Source of the DNA: Pseudooceanicola marinus
GTDB lineage: Bacteria > Pseudomonadota > Alphaproteobacteria > Rhodobacterales > Rhodobacteraceae
Reading direction: 5' to 3'
DNA length: 64,000 bases
Assembly (NCBI RefSeq): GCF_020177265.1
Contig: NZ_JAIVMC010000001.1
Coordinates: 310,001-374,000 of the forward strand
Shown here: positions 46,564-56,958 of the stretch, piece after piece
Position numbering within the stretch: the stretch's first letter is position 1
Layout of the letters: each line of letters begins with the position of its first letter
Translations under genes and position numbers: made by a program
Notes under the pieces: model-generated
Told to the model about the DNA's origin: nothing
Seen by the model: the letters and a program-made list of their open reading frames with translations, nothing else
Database searches by the model: none

Positions 46564-48744
46564 TCAGATCGACGGCAAGTCGTCGAGGACCTTGTCCAGG
46601 GTCACCGGGTAGTCCCGGACGCGCACGCCCGTGGCATTGTAGACCGCGTTGGCCACGGCTGCCGCCACGCCACAGATCCCCAACTCGCCGACGCCCTTCG
46701 CCTTGAGCGGCGTCGATTTCGCGTCGAGCGTGTCGAGGAAGATCACCTCCTGCTCGGGGATGTCCGCGTGAACGGCCACCTCGTAGCCGGCAAGGTCATG
46801 GTTGGCGAAGAGCCCGCGCCCGGTGTCTAGCGCCATCTCTTCCGAGAGGGCCGCGCCGACGGCCATGGTCATGCCGCCGATGACCTGGCTGCGGGCGGTG
46901 ATCGGGTTCAGGATGCGCCCGGCATCTGCGGCGGCCAGCATGCGGCGCACGCGGATTTCGCCAGTGCCGACATGCACGCCCACCTCGACGAAATGCGCGC
47001 CGAAGGTGGCCAGCACGTAGTCGCTTTTGAAGTCGCCCCATTCCATCGTGTCCGTCGCTTCCAGCGCGCCGTCCAGATCGGCCAGGGCCATGTCGGTGCC
47101 GTCGCCGGTCACGCGCCCGTCGTGGAAGTCGGGATCTTCCAGGCCGAGGCTGTCAGCGATTTTCTGGCGCAGGCCCATGCAGGCCGCGTAGACCCCGGCG
47201 GTGGAACTGGCGGCGCCGAACTGGCCGCCCGACCCCGACGAGACGGGATAGGCGCTGTTGCCCAGCCGGACCTCCACCGCGTCGAGGGGAAGGCCGAGGC
47301 ATTCCGCCGCCGTCTGCGCCAGGATGGTGTAGGAGCCGGTGCCGATGTCGGTCATGTCCGTCTCGATCACCAGCCGGCCATCCGACAGCCGCGCGGTGGC
47401 CCCGGACGCCAGGGTCGGCGCACCGCGATAGGCGCCGGCCATGCCGTGCCCGATCAGCCACTGGCCCTCGCGGCGCGCGCCGGGGGTGGTGTTGCGATCG
47501 GCCCAGCCGAAGGCCTCCGCCCCGCGTTCCAGGCATTCGACGAAATGACGCTCGGAAAACTCCTGCTCCGGGTTCGACGGGTTCACCTGCGTGTCGTTGA
47601 CGATCCGCAGCTGCACCGGGTCCATGCCCAGGGCCTCTGCCATCTCGTCCATCGCCACTTCCAGCGCCATCAGCCCGGAGGCCTCGCCGGGGGCGCGCAT
47701 GTCGGAGGCTTCGGGCAGGGGCATCTCCACGATGTGATGCTGCACCCGGCGGGCGGGTGCGGCGTAGAAGAAGGGCGTCTGAGCCGTGGCATTCTCGCCC
47801 CGGCCCCCGGGAAGGGAATGCGACGCCGCCTCGTGCCAGATGCCCTGAAGGTGGCCGTCCGCATCGGCGGCCAGGCGGATTCGCTGGACCGTGGCCGACC
47901 TGTGGGTGGCGTTGTTCATCATCATCGGACGGGGGATCGACAGCTTCACCGGGGCGCCGACCTCGCGCGACCCGAGGGCGGCCAGAACCGCGTCGCAACG
48001 CAGCCAGAGCTTCCCGCCGAAGCCGCCGCCGATGTAGGGGCTTTCCACCCGGATGCTGTCCGGATCGATGTCGAAGGTGGTCGCAAGCGCCTGCCGGTTC
48101 CATTCGATCATCTGGTTGGAGGTCCAGACAGTCATCTCGCCGCCATCGGACCAGTCGACGATGGAGGCGAAGGGCTCCATCATCTGGTGGCTTTCCGAGG
48201 GGGTGTGATACATCTGGTCAACCACGGCCGCCGCATCACGGAAGGCCGCGTCGACGTCGCCCACCAGGGTGCCGGGCTCGCCCGAGCCTTCGAGCCGCCC
48301 GAAGGCCGCATCGAGGTCGTAGTCCGCCGGATCGCCGGGTGCGTAGTCCACCTCGATCAGGGCGGCGGCTGCGCGGGCCTGCTCGAAGGTCTCGGCCACG
48401 ACCACGGCAATCGCCTGGTGGTAGTGCTGGATCTCGTCGCCGCCGAAAAGGCGGGCGACGTTGTAGTTCCAGATGCCCAGGGGCTCGATCTCCAGCGTGG
48501 TGACCACGGCACGCACGCCGGGGGCGTTGCGCGCCGCCTCGGCGTCCATGGCGGTGATGCGCCCGTGGGAAATGCCGGCCATGACCGGGTAGCCGTAGAG
48601 CTGGTCCGGAACGACGTCATGCCGTTCGTAGGCATAGGGAGCGGTGCCGGTCACCTTAAGAGGACCGTCCACGCGATGCGTGGGCTTTCCGATGGTGCGG
48701 GCGGTGTCGAATAGGTTCTGGCCTGCGGGTTCGTCGAACTGCAT
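46564..48744 (-). CDS. paoC: Aldehyde oxidoreductase molybdenum-binding subunit (PaoC-like)
   Basis: The 726-residue protein belongs to the xanthine dehydrogenase family (large subunit). It has GKPTHRVDGPLKVTGTAPYA near the start, GGGFGGKLWLR, MRAPGEASGLMALEVAMDE and the C-terminal catalytic loop GVGELGICGVAAAVANAVYN with Glu687. With PaoA and PaoB it oxidises aldehydes using water; the cofactor in this family is molybdopterin cytosine dinucleotide. It is last in the operon, 4 bp after paoB. The PaoD maturation chaperone is not adjacent. Confidence 0.9.
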   Translation of the reverse strand: MQFDEPAGQNLFDTARTIGKPTHRVDGPLKVTGTAPYAYERHDVVPDQLYGYPVMAGISHGRITAMDAEAARNAPGVRAVVTTLEIEPLGIWNYNVARLFGGDEIQHYHQAIAVVVAETFEQARAAAALIEVDYAPGDPADYDLDAAFGRLEGSGEPGTLVGDVDAAFRDAAAVVDQMYHTPSESHQMMEPFASIVDWSDGGEMTVWTSNQMIEWNRQALATTFDIDPDSIRVESPYIGGGFGGKLWLRCDAVLAALGSREVGAPVKLSIPRPMMMNNATHRSATVQRIRLAADADGHLQGIWHEAASHSLPGGRGENATAQTPFFYAAPARRVQHHIVEMPLPEASDMRAPGEASGLMALEVAMDEMAEALGMDPVQLRIVNDTQVNPSNPEQEFSERHFVECLERGAEAFGWADRNTTPGARREGQWLIGHGMAGAYRGAPTLASGATARLSDGRLVIETDMTDIGTGSYTILAQTAAECLGLPLDAVEVRLGNSAYPVSSGSGGQFGAASSTAGVYAACMGLRQKIADSLGLEDPDFHDGRVTGDGTDMALADLDGALEATDTMEWGDFKSDYVLATFGAHFVEVGVHVGTGEIRVRRMLAAADAGRILNPITARSQVIGGMTMAVGAALSEEMALDTGRGLFANHDLAGYEVAVHADIPEQEVIFLDTLDAKSTPLKAKGVGELGICGVAAAVANAVYNATGVRVRDYPVTLDKVLDDLPSI

Positions 48745-48748
48745 CGGG

Positions 48749-49699
48749 TTACTCCTCTGCCAGCATGGCGGCGAGCGTGCGCTCGGCCAGGGTGATCTTG
48801 AAGGCGTTCTCTTCCGTCGGGCGCGCGCCCTCCAGCAGGCGGGCCATCACGGCGCGGGCGCCGTTCGGCAGCTCCGCATCGGCGGCGGCGGAGCGCCAGG
48901 GTTTCGGGGCGACGCCGCCCAGGGCGACACGGCCCGTGCCGTCGGGCTGGCGGATCAGTGCCACGGAGACCAGCGCAAAGGCGTAGGACGCCCGGTCGCG
49001 CACCTTGTGATAGGTCTGCGTCCCGCCGACGGGGGCGGGCAGGGTGACATGGGTGATCAGTTCGCCCGGCATCAGCGCGGTTTCCACCTCGGGCGTATCG
49101 CCCGGCAACAGGTGCAGATCCTCCAGCGCGATGCGGCGGGTCATGCCCGAAGGCGTCACCGTCTCGACCGTGGCGTCGAGAACGCGCATGGCGACGGCCA
49201 TGTCGGAGGGATGGGTGGCGATGCAGGCATCCGAGGTGCCGATGACGCCGAGCTGGCGCGAGAAGGCGCCCTCGGTCAGCGCGGCACAGCCCGATCCCGG
49301 CTCCCGCTTGTTGCAGGGCATGGCGCCGTCATAGAAATACGGGCAGCGCGTGCGTTGCAGCAGGTTGCCCCCGGTCGTCGCCTTGTTGCGCAGCTGGCCC
49401 GAGGCACCGGCGGCCAGGGCGCGCGTCAGCACCGGGTAGTCCCGCCGCACGCGCATATCGGCCAGCAGGGTGGTGTTGGACACCAGCGTGCCGATGCGCA
49501 GGCCGCCCTCGTCGGTTTGCGTGATCTCGTCCAGGCCCAGCCCGTTGACGTCGATCAGATGGGCCGGCGTCTCGATCTCCAGCTTCATCAGGTCCAGCAG
49601 GTTGGTCCCGCCGGCGAGGAATTTCGCCCCGTCCACCTCGGCGGCGCGGGCGGCGGCGGCGGCGACATCGGTCGGCTTTTCGTAGGAAAACGCTCTCAT
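48749..49699 (-). CDS. paoB: Aldehyde oxidoreductase FAD-binding subunit (PaoB-like)
   Basis: The 316-residue protein has the FAD loops [20 protein letters not shown] and [20 protein letters not shown]. The extra four-cysteine-containing insertion [20 protein letters not shown] followed by GCAAL matches the [4Fe-4S] cluster insertion of E. coli PaoB. It overlaps paoA by 4 bp. Confidence 0.9.
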   Translation of the reverse strand: MRAFSYEKPTDVAAAAARAAEVDGAKFLAGGTNLLDLMKLEIETPAHLIDVNGLGLDEITQTDEGGLRIGTLVSNTTLLADMRVRRDYPVLTRALAAGASGQLRNKATTGGNLLQRTRCPYFYDGAMPCNKREPGSGCAALTEGAFSRQLGVIGTSDACIATHPSDMAVAMRVLDATVETVTPSGMTRRIALEDLHLLPGDTPEVETALMPGELITHVTLPAPVGGTQTYHKVRDRASYAFALVSVALIRQPDGTGRVALGGVAPKPWRSAAADAELPNGARAVMARLLEGARPTEENAFKITLAERTLAAMLAEE

Positions 49700-50343
49700 G
49701 CCTGGTCCTCCGCGACCTGGGTGATGGCGGCGAGGATGTTGGCATAGGCCCCGCAGCGGCAGATGTTGCCGGACATCCGTTCCCGGATCTCAGCGTCGGT
49801 CAGGGCGATCTCGGCGGTCAGGTCATCGGTGACATGGCTGGGGATGCCGGCGCGAACCTCCTCGATCACCTGGCGGGCGGAGGAGATCTGACCGGGCGTG
49901 CAATAGCCGCACTGGAAGCCGTCGTGCTCGACGAAGGCCGCCTGCATCGGGTCCATCTGATCCGGCGTGCCGATGCCCTCGATCGTTTCCACCTCGTCGC
50001 CGTCATGCATGACAGCAAGGCTGAGGCAGGAGTTGATGCGGGTGCCGTTGACGGTACAGGTACACGCCCCGCACTGGCCATGGTCGCAGCCCTTCTTGGT
50101 GCCGGTCAGCTGCAGATGCTCCCGCAGGGCGTCCAGTAGCGTGACGCGGTTGTCGACGGTCAGTTCCTGCGGGGTCCCGTTCACGGTCAGGGTGACCGTG
50201 GTCGTCTCGGACCCGGCGGGCGCGGCGGCGTCGGTCGTCTGGGCGGTGGCGGCGCGGCCGGCCCCGGCCCCGAGGGCGGCGGCGGCGGTCCCGACGAGCA
50301 GGGTCCTGCGTCGTAGTTCGAATTCGATGGGGGGCGGGGTCAT
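49696..50343 (-). CDS. paoA: Aldehyde oxidoreductase [2Fe-2S] subunit with Tat signal (PaoA-like)
   Basis: The 215-residue protein starts with a Tat signal ([20 protein letters not shown]), as in E. coli PaoA, so the complex should be periplasmic. The mature part has the plant-type cluster [12 protein letters not shown] plus NSCLSL and the second cluster QCGYCTPGQ plus [16 protein letters not shown] precedes the ATG at 50343; the longer frame to 50436 has no ribosome site. Confidence 0.92.
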   Translation of the reverse strand: MTPPPIEFELRRRTLLVGTAAAALGAGAGRAATAQTTDAAAPAGSETTTVTLTVNGTPQELTVDNRVTLLDALREHLQLTGTKKGCDHGQCGACTCTVNGTRINSCLSLAVMHDGDEVETIEGIGTPDQMDPMQAAFVEHDGFQCGYCTPGQISSARQVIEEVRAGIPSHVTDDLTAEIALTDAEIRERMSGNICRCGAYANILAAITQVAEDQA

Positions 50344-50483
50344 GAGGGTTCCCTTCCTGGCCTGTCGCGAAGTAGGATCCCTTTTCAGGTAGCCCGCTTT
50401 GCCTGCTGGAAAGGCCAGGCGGCGAAATAGCGTCAATGAACTTGGCTCATGAATGCCTGCCGCGCGGCGCCCCGACCTCTGCG

Positions 50484-53400
50484 TCAGGTGATCCTGAGGG
50501 CGATCTCGCTGGCGCCACCGCCGGTCTTGGTCACCTCCAGCTGCACCGGGATGCGGTCCTTCATCGCCTGGACGTGGCTGATAACGCCGATGGTGCGACC
50601 CTGGGCCTGCAATCGCTCCAGTGCGTCGATGGCCAGGTCGAGGGATTCCGCGTCCAGGCTGCCGAAGCCCTCGTCGATGAACAACGTGCCGGCCAGCGCG
50701 CCCCGGCTGCCCATGCCCGACAGGGCCAGCGCCAGCGACAGCGAGACCAGGAAACGTTCCCCGCCGGAGAGCAACCGGCTGGGCCGCGTGTCGCCCGCCA
50801 TGTCGCGGTCGATCACATGCAGCGCCAGGTCCTGATCGGCCACCGCCAGTTGGTAGCGCGGCTTCAGCTGGTCGAGGTGCAGGTTGGCGCGTTCCACCAG
50901 CATTGCCAGGGTGACCGCCTGGGCGATCTGGGCGAAACGGTCCCCGCGGGCGGAGCCGATGGCATCGTTGATCGCCGCCCAGGTGTCGGCCACCTTGCGC
51001 GCTGCCTCGATCTCCGCCTCCAGCCCCGCCAGTGCCTCACGCGCGCGGGTGTCAGCCTTGCGCCGTTCGCTCAGCGCGCCGAGCTCTTCGGACAGGGTGG
51101 TGGCCGTGGCGGCCAGCTCGTCCTTGCGGGTCTGCAGATCCTCGCGCGGCGTCTCGGGCAGCCCGTCGGCCTGCAACGCGTCCCACTCCTGCTGGCGTTC
51201 GTCGCGGGCGCCGAGGGCGCTGGTGCGCTCCGTCTCGGCGGCATTGAGCGCGGCACGGCGGCTTTCGATCACGTCGGCCTCGGTCGCGTGCAATGCCTGG
51301 ACCCGGTCGAGGTCCAGACCTGCGGCGGTGCAGGCCTCGGTAAGGGCTTTTGCGGCCCTGTGCCGGCGGGCCGTGGCGCGGGTTAGCGTGGTTTGTGCAG
51401 CCTCCAGGCTGCCGGCGATCTGCGCCAGTCGGGCGCGGGCCTCGGCGTGCTGGCGCTGCGCCTCGCTGGCCGCCGCTTGCGCGGCCTTGCGTGCCTCGTT
51501 GTGGCGGGTGCGGTGCGGCCCGGTGGCCTCGCCCCCCAGCAGTTCGGCGCGGTCGGCGCGCAGGCTTTCCAGGGTTGTCTTGCGGCTGTCCCGGGTCTCG
51601 ATTGCCTCGGTCACCCGGTTCGTGGCCGTTCGGGCGGCGCTGCGTGCTTCGGTCAGAGCGGGCATCTGGGCGGTGCGGGCGGTTTCGGTCTCCTCGATCG
51701 CCTTCAGCAGGGCCCCGGCACGGCCGGCGGTCTCGCGCAGGGCGTCGAGGGCGGGCTGGCCATCGGCGTCGAATGCCTCGGGCGAAAGGCCGAGGGCGGC
51801 GAGGGGATCGACCAGCCGGGGGGCCAGGGCCGCGATCTCTCGCTGCGCGGTGTCGCAGTCGCGGGCCAGGTCCTTCGCGCGCGCCTCGCTGTCGGCCAGG
51901 GCGGCGGTCAGGGCTGCCGCCTGCTCGGTCCGGGCCGTCAGCTGCGCCTGAGCCGTTTCGATCTCCTGGCCGAGGCGCTGATGGTCGCGTTCCTGCAGCG
52001 CCAACCGGTCGCGGGCCTCTTCCAGCGCGGGGCGGCGGGCCTCCAGCGCCTCAAGAAGGGTGGCGAAGGTAGAGTCGGCGGCGCGGGGATCTGTTGGGAG
52101 ATCCGGCAGGGCGCTGACCTCCAGCGCGGCCCATTGGCGGGCATGGTCCTCGATCCGTTCGGCGAGGCGCTCGGTGAGGGCCGGGGCCTCGGCCTCCTCC
52201 CGGGCGATCGTTGCGGCTGCCTCGTCGCGTCGTGTGGTGGCGTCGCGCAGGGCCGCCTGTGCCGTGTCGCGCGCCTCGGTCGCCGCCTGCATCTGCTGGC
52301 GCAGCTCCGTGGCGAGGCGCGACAGGGCACTGTCGTCCAGCACCGGATGTTCGGTCGCATGGCAGACCGGGCAGGGGCGTCCCGGTTCCAGGTGCTGGCG
52401 CAGGTGATCCGCCTCGGCGCTGACCGCAGCCTCTGCCGAGGCGACGGGGCGGGAGAGCGCGTCGATGTGGTGGCTGGCCGTCTTCAGCTCCTCTGCCAAA
52501 CGCTGGCCGTCCGTTTCGGCCTGCTCGCGGGATTCCAGGGCAGCTCGCTGCCGGGCCGCGCTCTCGGCGATCGCATGGTCGGCCTCGCGGACCTGGGCGG
52601 CGGCCTGACGCAGGGCGCGCAGGTCGATCAGCTGCTGGCCCAGGGTGGCCAGCGCTGTCGCCGGGGCGGCGGCCTGCAGGCGCCGGCGTTCCGGTTGCAG
52701 GTCGGCCTGCTGTTGGCGCAGATCCGCCAGCCGGGCGGTCAGCGCGGCGGTCTCGGCGTTGGCCTCGTCCCGGGTCCGGGTCTGCGCGGCTGTGGCCTCC
52801 TTCAGCGCCGCGCGTGCCTCTTCCGCCTCGCGCAGGCGGGTCGCTGCGGCGATGCGGGCCTCCAGCCGCTCTTCCAACGCGCTCCAGTCGCGGCGCAGAC
52901 CCTCGTGGCCGGGGATCTGCTCAAGCGCGGCCTGTGCCTCGGCCCGCGCATCGGCCAGACGCCGGTCCTCTGCCTCCAGCGCCGTCTGTTTGTCCTCGGC
53001 AGCTCCGGCGTCTGCCTGGCGCCGGGTCAGCTCTGCCTCGGCGCGGGTCAGCTCCTCCGTGGCGCCAACGATCCGACTGTCGAACTGTTCGGCCTTCGTC
53101 CATTCGGGGCCAAGAGCCTTGAACGCGGCCTCGACCTGATCGAGCCGCGCCTGTGCCGCAGCGGCGGTCTCCGCCAGCGCCTCAGCGGCCTCGCCTTGCT
53201 CCCGCTCCGCTTCGGTCAGCTGTGCCTCGGCCTCGACCGCCTCGCGCAACGCCGCTTGGGCGGCCTGATCCTCGCGCAGCTCGCCGCGCAGGGCCTGGGC
53301 GCGGTCCCAGTCGGCCAGCCAGGCCTGCTGGTCGGCCATCGCCGTAAGGGCCGCCTCTGCTGCGCTGACACGCGCCTCGGCCCGGGTCAGCGCGGTCTGC

Positions 53401-54212
53401 GCGGCCTCCTGCGCGGCATAGCGCCCGAGGTCCGCCGTCACCTGGGTCAGCTCTGCCTCGGTGGCTGTCTTGCGGGCGCGCAGGGCCTCGCTCTCGGTCT
53501 CCAGCGCGGCGCGCTCTTCGGCACTCAGCAACGGATGCTCACCGCGCCGGATCTCCAGGGCCTCAAGCGCCGACTGGGCGCCTGTGTTCCGCTCGTAGAT
53601 GCGGCGCGAGATGTCGCGGTAGACCTGTGTGCCGGTGACCTTCTCCAGGATCGCCGCCCGTTCGCCGGTCTGGGCCGACAGGAAGGCGTCGAAGTCGCCC
53701 TGGGCCAGCAGCACGGTGCGGCGGAACTCGTCATAGGTCAGGCCGGTCAGCTCGGTCACCCGGTCGTTGACGCGCGACAGCTGGCTTTCCAGAACCTGGC
53801 CATCGGAGGCACGCACCAGGCTGCGGTCCACGGCCTGCAGGCGCCCGTCGATGCGGTCGCGCGCCCGACGGGCGGACCAGCCTGCGGTGTAGACCTCTCC
53901 GTCGGTGGCGCGGAAGGTGACCTCGGCCAGGCCCCGCGCCGCGCCCCGGCGCAGCACCATGCGCGCGTCGGTGGCGCGCAGGGCCGAGCCGTCGACATCC
54001 TCCACCGCCTCGCGCGTGCCGCTGCCCGACAGGCGCGGGCAATCGCCGTAAAGCGCCAGGCACATGGCATCCAGCAAGCTGGACTTGCCCGCCCCTGTCT
54101 CGCCGGTGATGGCAAAGAGGCCAGCGCTGGCGAGCGGGCCGTCGTCCAAGCAGATCTCGAAAGGTTTGGCGAGGCTGGCGATGTTCTCGCCCCGGATCGA
54201 CAGGATCTGCAT
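50484..54212 (-). CDS. sbcC: Exonuclease subunit SbcC (Rad50-like ATPase)
   Basis: The 1242-residue SMC-like ATPase works with SbcD on DNA ends and hairpins. It has Walker A GETGAGKSSLLDAM near residue 40, two long coiled coils rich in Ala, Glu and Arg, the zinc-hook CPVCHATEHPVL in the middle, the signature RLLSGGERFLVSLSLALALS and Walker B LFIDEGFGSLDAESLD. It starts 3 bp after sbcD. Confidence 0.95.
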   Translation of the reverse strand: MQILSIRGENIASLAKPFEICLDDGPLASAGLFAITGETGAGKSSLLDAMCLALYGDCPRLSGSGTREAVEDVDGSALRATDARMVLRRGAARGLAEVTFRATDGEVYTAGWSARRARDRIDGRLQAVDRSLVRASDGQVLESQLSRVNDRVTELTGLTYDEFRRTVLLAQGDFDAFLSAQTGERAAILEKVTGTQVYRDISRRIYERNTGAQSALEALEIRRGEHPLLSAEERAALETESEALRARKTATEAELTQVTADLGRYAAQEAAQTALTRAEARVSAAEAALTAMADQQAWLADWDRAQALRGELREDQAAQAALREAVEAEAQLTEAEREQGEAAEALAETAAAAQARLDQVEAAFKALGPEWTKAEQFDSRIVGATEELTRAEAELTRRQADAGAAEDKQTALEAEDRRLADARAEAQAALEQIPGHEGLRRDWSALEERLEARIAAATRLREAEEARAALKEATAAQTRTRDEANAETAALTARLADLRQQQADLQPERRRLQAAAPATALATLGQQLIDLRALRQAAAQVREADHAIAESAARQRAALESREQAETDGQRLAEELKTASHHIDALSRPVASAEAAVSAEADHLRQHLEPGRPCPVCHATEHPVLDDSALSRLATELRQQMQAATEARDTAQAALRDATTRRDEAAATIAREEAEAPALTERLAERIEDHARQWAALEVSALPDLPTDPRAADSTFATLLEALEARRPALEEARDRLALQERDHQRLGQEIETAQAQLTARTEQAAALTAALADSEARAKDLARDCDTAQREIAALAPRLVDPLAALGLSPEAFDADGQPALDALRETAGRAGALLKAIEETETARTAQMPALTEARSAARTATNRVTEAIETRDSRKTTLESLRADRAELLGGEATGPHRTRHNEARKAAQAAASEAQRQHAEARARLAQIAGSLEAAQTTLTRATARRHRAAKALTEACTAAGLDLDRVQALHATEADVIESRRAALNAAETERTSALGARDERQQEWDALQADGLPETPREDLQTRKDELAATATTLSEELGALSERRKADTRAREALAGLEAEIEAARKVADTWAAINDAIGSARGDRFAQIAQAVTLAMLVERANLHLDQLKPRYQLAVADQDLALHVIDRDMAGDTRPSRLLSGGERFLVSLSLALALSGMGSRGALAGTLFIDEGFGSLDAESLDLAIDALERLQAQGRTIGVISHVQAMKDRIPVQLEVTKTGGGASEIALRIT

Positions 54213-54215
54213 GGC

Positions 54216-55433
54216 TCAGACCTCCGCCAGGACATCGCGGAAGGCCGCGAGGTGGCGGTCCTCCGGGGCGAAGCCGTTCTTCGTCTCGAAGGCCCGGGCG
54301 AAGAGGTCCTCGGGGCTGGTCTCACCCAGCGAGGGCGCGGACGCGGGCGGCTCTGCGCTGTCCTCGGCGGCGCGATGAATGCGGATGCCAGCGGGGCGGA
54401 CGGGCGCCTCGCGCAGTAGCGCCTCGGCCCGGCCCATCATCACCGATGGCGCCTCCTCGGCCAGCAATTCGACATAGACCAGCGGGCGCAGGTTCACGTC
54501 CTCGACCGGGGCGATCTCGGCCAGGGCAGCCTCCAGCTCGGCCAGGGTCAGGGTGCCCGTGGCGGGCAGACGCAGGACCGGGGCGGGCAGGGGGATCGCG
54601 TGGTGGGTGGCGCGGATGTCGCGCCCCTCGATGTCGAGGATCGTGACCCCGTGGGTATAGCGGATCTCGGAGGCCGAGAGCGGGAAGCACGAGCCTGAAT
54701 AGCGCACCCGCCCGCCGTCCAGCGACTGCGGCCCGTGCAGGTGGCCGAGCGCAACATAGTCGATGCGGGGCGGATAGATCTCGGGCGGCACCGCATGCGA
54801 GCCGCCGATCAGGATCCGCCGTTCCGCCCCTTCGGCCTCCAGCCCGCCGGTGCAATGCAGGTGCCCCATGGCGATCAGGGGCAGATCCCCCACGCGGGGC
54901 AGGGCGGCCTCGGTCAGCTCGGCGTGGAAGCGGCGGGCGGCCTCGATCACCGTATCCTCGCCCTCGTCCCTGGCGAAGCTGAGGCCGGAGAGGTCGGCGG
55001 CGCGCAGGAAGGGGATGGCGAGGACGTAGAGCGCGGGCACCCCGTCGGGGCCGGGCACGGGGATCAGGTGGCGGTCGAGGTCCACGGCGCCGTCCTTGCG
55101 GAGCACCGTGCCGATGGTGTGGATGTCGAGGCTGCCCAGCACATCGCCCGGCGCCTCCAGTCGTAGGGCCGGATCGTGATTGCCGCCGGTGAGGATGATG
55201 CGCAGGTTTGGCAGGCGGGCCTTCATCGCCGCCATGGTGCGGTAGAACAGCCGCTGGCTCTCGCCCGAGGGGTTGGTGGTGTCGAAGATGTCGCCGGCCA
55301 CCAGCAGCAGGTCGATCCGCTCGGCAACCATCAGGTCCGTGAGCGCCGCGAAGAAACGCGCATGCTCCGCCTCGCGGGACCAGCCGTTCAGGGTCTGGCC
55401 GATGTGCCAGTCAGCGGTGTGCAGCGCGCGCAT
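54216..55433 (-). CDS. sbcD: Exonuclease subunit SbcD (Mre11-like nuclease)
   Basis: The 405-residue phosphoesterase has the Mre11 motifs: HTADWHIGQTL, LLVAGDIFDTTNPS, ILTGGNHDPALR, MGHLHCTGG and ALGHLHGPQ. The ATG at 55433 follows AAGGAG; the frame to 55487 has a weaker start. It is first in the sbcDC pair. Confidence 0.94.
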   Translation of the reverse strand: MRALHTADWHIGQTLNGWSREAEHARFFAALTDLMVAERIDLLLVAGDIFDTTNPSGESQRLFYRTMAAMKARLPNLRIILTGGNHDPALRLEAPGDVLGSLDIHTIGTVLRKDGAVDLDRHLIPVPGPDGVPALYVLAIPFLRAADLSGLSFARDEGEDTVIEAARRFHAELTEAALPRVGDLPLIAMGHLHCTGGLEAEGAERRILIGGSHAVPPEIYPPRIDYVALGHLHGPQSLDGGRVRYSGSCFPLSASEIRYTHGVTILDIEGRDIRATHHAIPLPAPVLRLPATGTLTLAELEAALAEIAPVEDVNLRPLVYVELLAEEAPSVMMGRAEALLREAPVRPAGIRIHRAAEDSAEPPASAPSLGETSPEDLFARAFETKNGFAPEDRHLAAFRDVLAEV

Positions 55434-55761
55434 GGGGGGCTCCTTCGATACTGCGCGCAAAGTCGCGGGGACGAGCGGGAGCGTCAAGCGTCAGGTGACT
55501 GCGGAAGTCGTTCGGGCGTTCCCGGCCACGGTTGCCTTGCCGCGACAGTTCGCCGAGAGAGGCTGAGGTGACGCTGCGATCCTGGCGGTGACGGGGAAGT
55601 CGGCCGAGTTGCAAGCGTTCGGTCGCGCGCAAAGCGTCAAGAACGGCTTTCACAACAACGGAGCCGGGTAGGCGGTGGATGTTGCGCTGTAGGAGGCTGC
55701 CTCGATGCCTAAGCGAGGCACGACGGGTCGCGTGGACATGGCAAGCCACGCAAAACCAAGT
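55434..55761. other. Gap between sbcD and tRNA-Leu
   Basis: 328 bp with no supported gene or repeat. It presumably holds the sbcD promoter and the tRNA-Leu terminator. Confidence 0.4.
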
Positions 55762-55845
55762 TGGTACCCAAGGCCGGACTCGAACCGGCACGCCTTGCGG
55801 CGGGGGATTTTGAATCCCCTGCGTCTACCATTCCGCCACTTGGGC
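55762..55845 (-). tRNA. tRNA-Leu (anticodon CAA)
   Basis: An 84-base class II tRNA including CCA. Minus strand: acceptor GCCCAAG/CTTGGGT, anticodon stem GGGGA/TCCCC around loop TTCAAAA (anticodon CAA), a long variable arm, and T-loop GGTTCGAGTCC. Confidence 0.95.
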
Positions 55846-55995
55846 CCGGAAGCCATCGCTTCGGGTCTTCGGTTTATCGCTGTGGCCGGGCGGCGTCCAG
55901 TGGGAATGCGGAGCCCGGGCTGACACGGCGGGGAGGGGACTCGACCCGTACCATTGTCCCCGGCTAGCCTGCGGCCAATAGACAGGGGACACGCG

Positions 55996-56958
55996 ATGGC
56001 ACGACATGGCTATGAGACGGGGCGGCTGAACCTGCCCTTTGTCGGGATCTGCACCTTCGGGAAATACCCGCTGGTCGAGGACTGGAACGAGATCGATGCC
56101 GACGTGGCCGTGATGGGGGCGCCCTTTGACGCCGGCACCCAGTGGCGTGCGGGCGCCCGCATGGGGCCGCGCGGGGTGCGCGAGGCCTCGACGCTGTTCA
56201 GTTTCGGCCACGCCGGGGCCTATGACCACGAGGATGACGTGACCTACCTCGACCCGGCCAAGGTCAGCGTGGTGGACATCGGCGATGCGGACATCGTGCA
56301 TACCGACACCATACGCAGTCATGAGAACATCGAACATGGCGTGCGCCGGATCCTGGCGGCCGGGGCGCTGCCGGTGGTGATCGGCGGGGACCATTCGATC
56401 AACATCCCCTGCATCAACGCCTTCGAGGGGCAGGAGCCGTTCCACGTTGTCCAGATCGACGCCCACCTGGATTTCGTCGATGAACGCCACGGGGTCCGCT
56501 ACGGTCACGGCAACCCGATGCGCCGTGCCGCGGAGAAACCCTATGTCACCGGGTTGACCCAACTGGGCATCCGCAACGTGTCATCCACGGCGAAGGACGG
56601 CTATGACGACGCCCGTGCCATGGGATCGGACATCCTGTCGGTGCGCCAGGCGCGTACTCTGGGGACCGAGGCGCTGCTGCGCCGGGTGCCGGAAGGGGCG
56701 CGGATCTACCTGACGATCGACATCGACGCCTTCGACCCGTCCATTGCGCCGGGCACCGGCACGCCGAGCCATGGCGGCTTTCTCTACTATGAGGTGCTGG
56801 AGCTGCTGGATGGGCTGGCGCGGCGCAATGAAGTCGTCGGGATCGACCTTGTAGAGGTGGCGCCGGACTATGATCCGAGCGGCTCGACCACGACCCTGGC
56901 TGCGCAGATCCTGATGAATCTGATCGGCCGTGTCCTGCATCATCGTGACATCGGCTAG
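55996..56958 (+). CDS. speB: Agmatinase / ureohydrolase-family protein
   Basis: The 320-residue protein has all manganese motifs of ureohydrolases: GGDHSINIP, QIDAHLDFVDE and TIDIDAFDPSIAPGTG. GVRYGHGNPMRRA and an N-terminal segment GAPFDAGTQWRAGARMGPRG favour agmatinase (agmatine to putrescine plus urea), though guanidino-acid hydrolases are close. ATG at 55996 follows AGGGGAC. It stands alone. Confidence 0.88.
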   Translation: MARHGYETGRLNLPFVGICTFGKYPLVEDWNEIDADVAVMGAPFDAGTQWRAGARMGPRGVREASTLFSFGHAGAYDHEDDVTYLDPAKVSVVDIGDADIVHTDTIRSHENIEHGVRRILAAGALPVVIGGDHSINIPCINAFEGQEPFHVVQIDAHLDFVDERHGVRYGHGNPMRRAAEKPYVTGLTQLGIRNVSSTAKDGYDDARAMGSDILSVRQARTLGTEALLRRVPEGARIYLTIDIDAFDPSIAPGTGTPSHGGFLYYEVLELLDGLARRNEVVGIDLVEVAPDYDPSGSTTTLAAQILMNLIGRVLHHRDIG

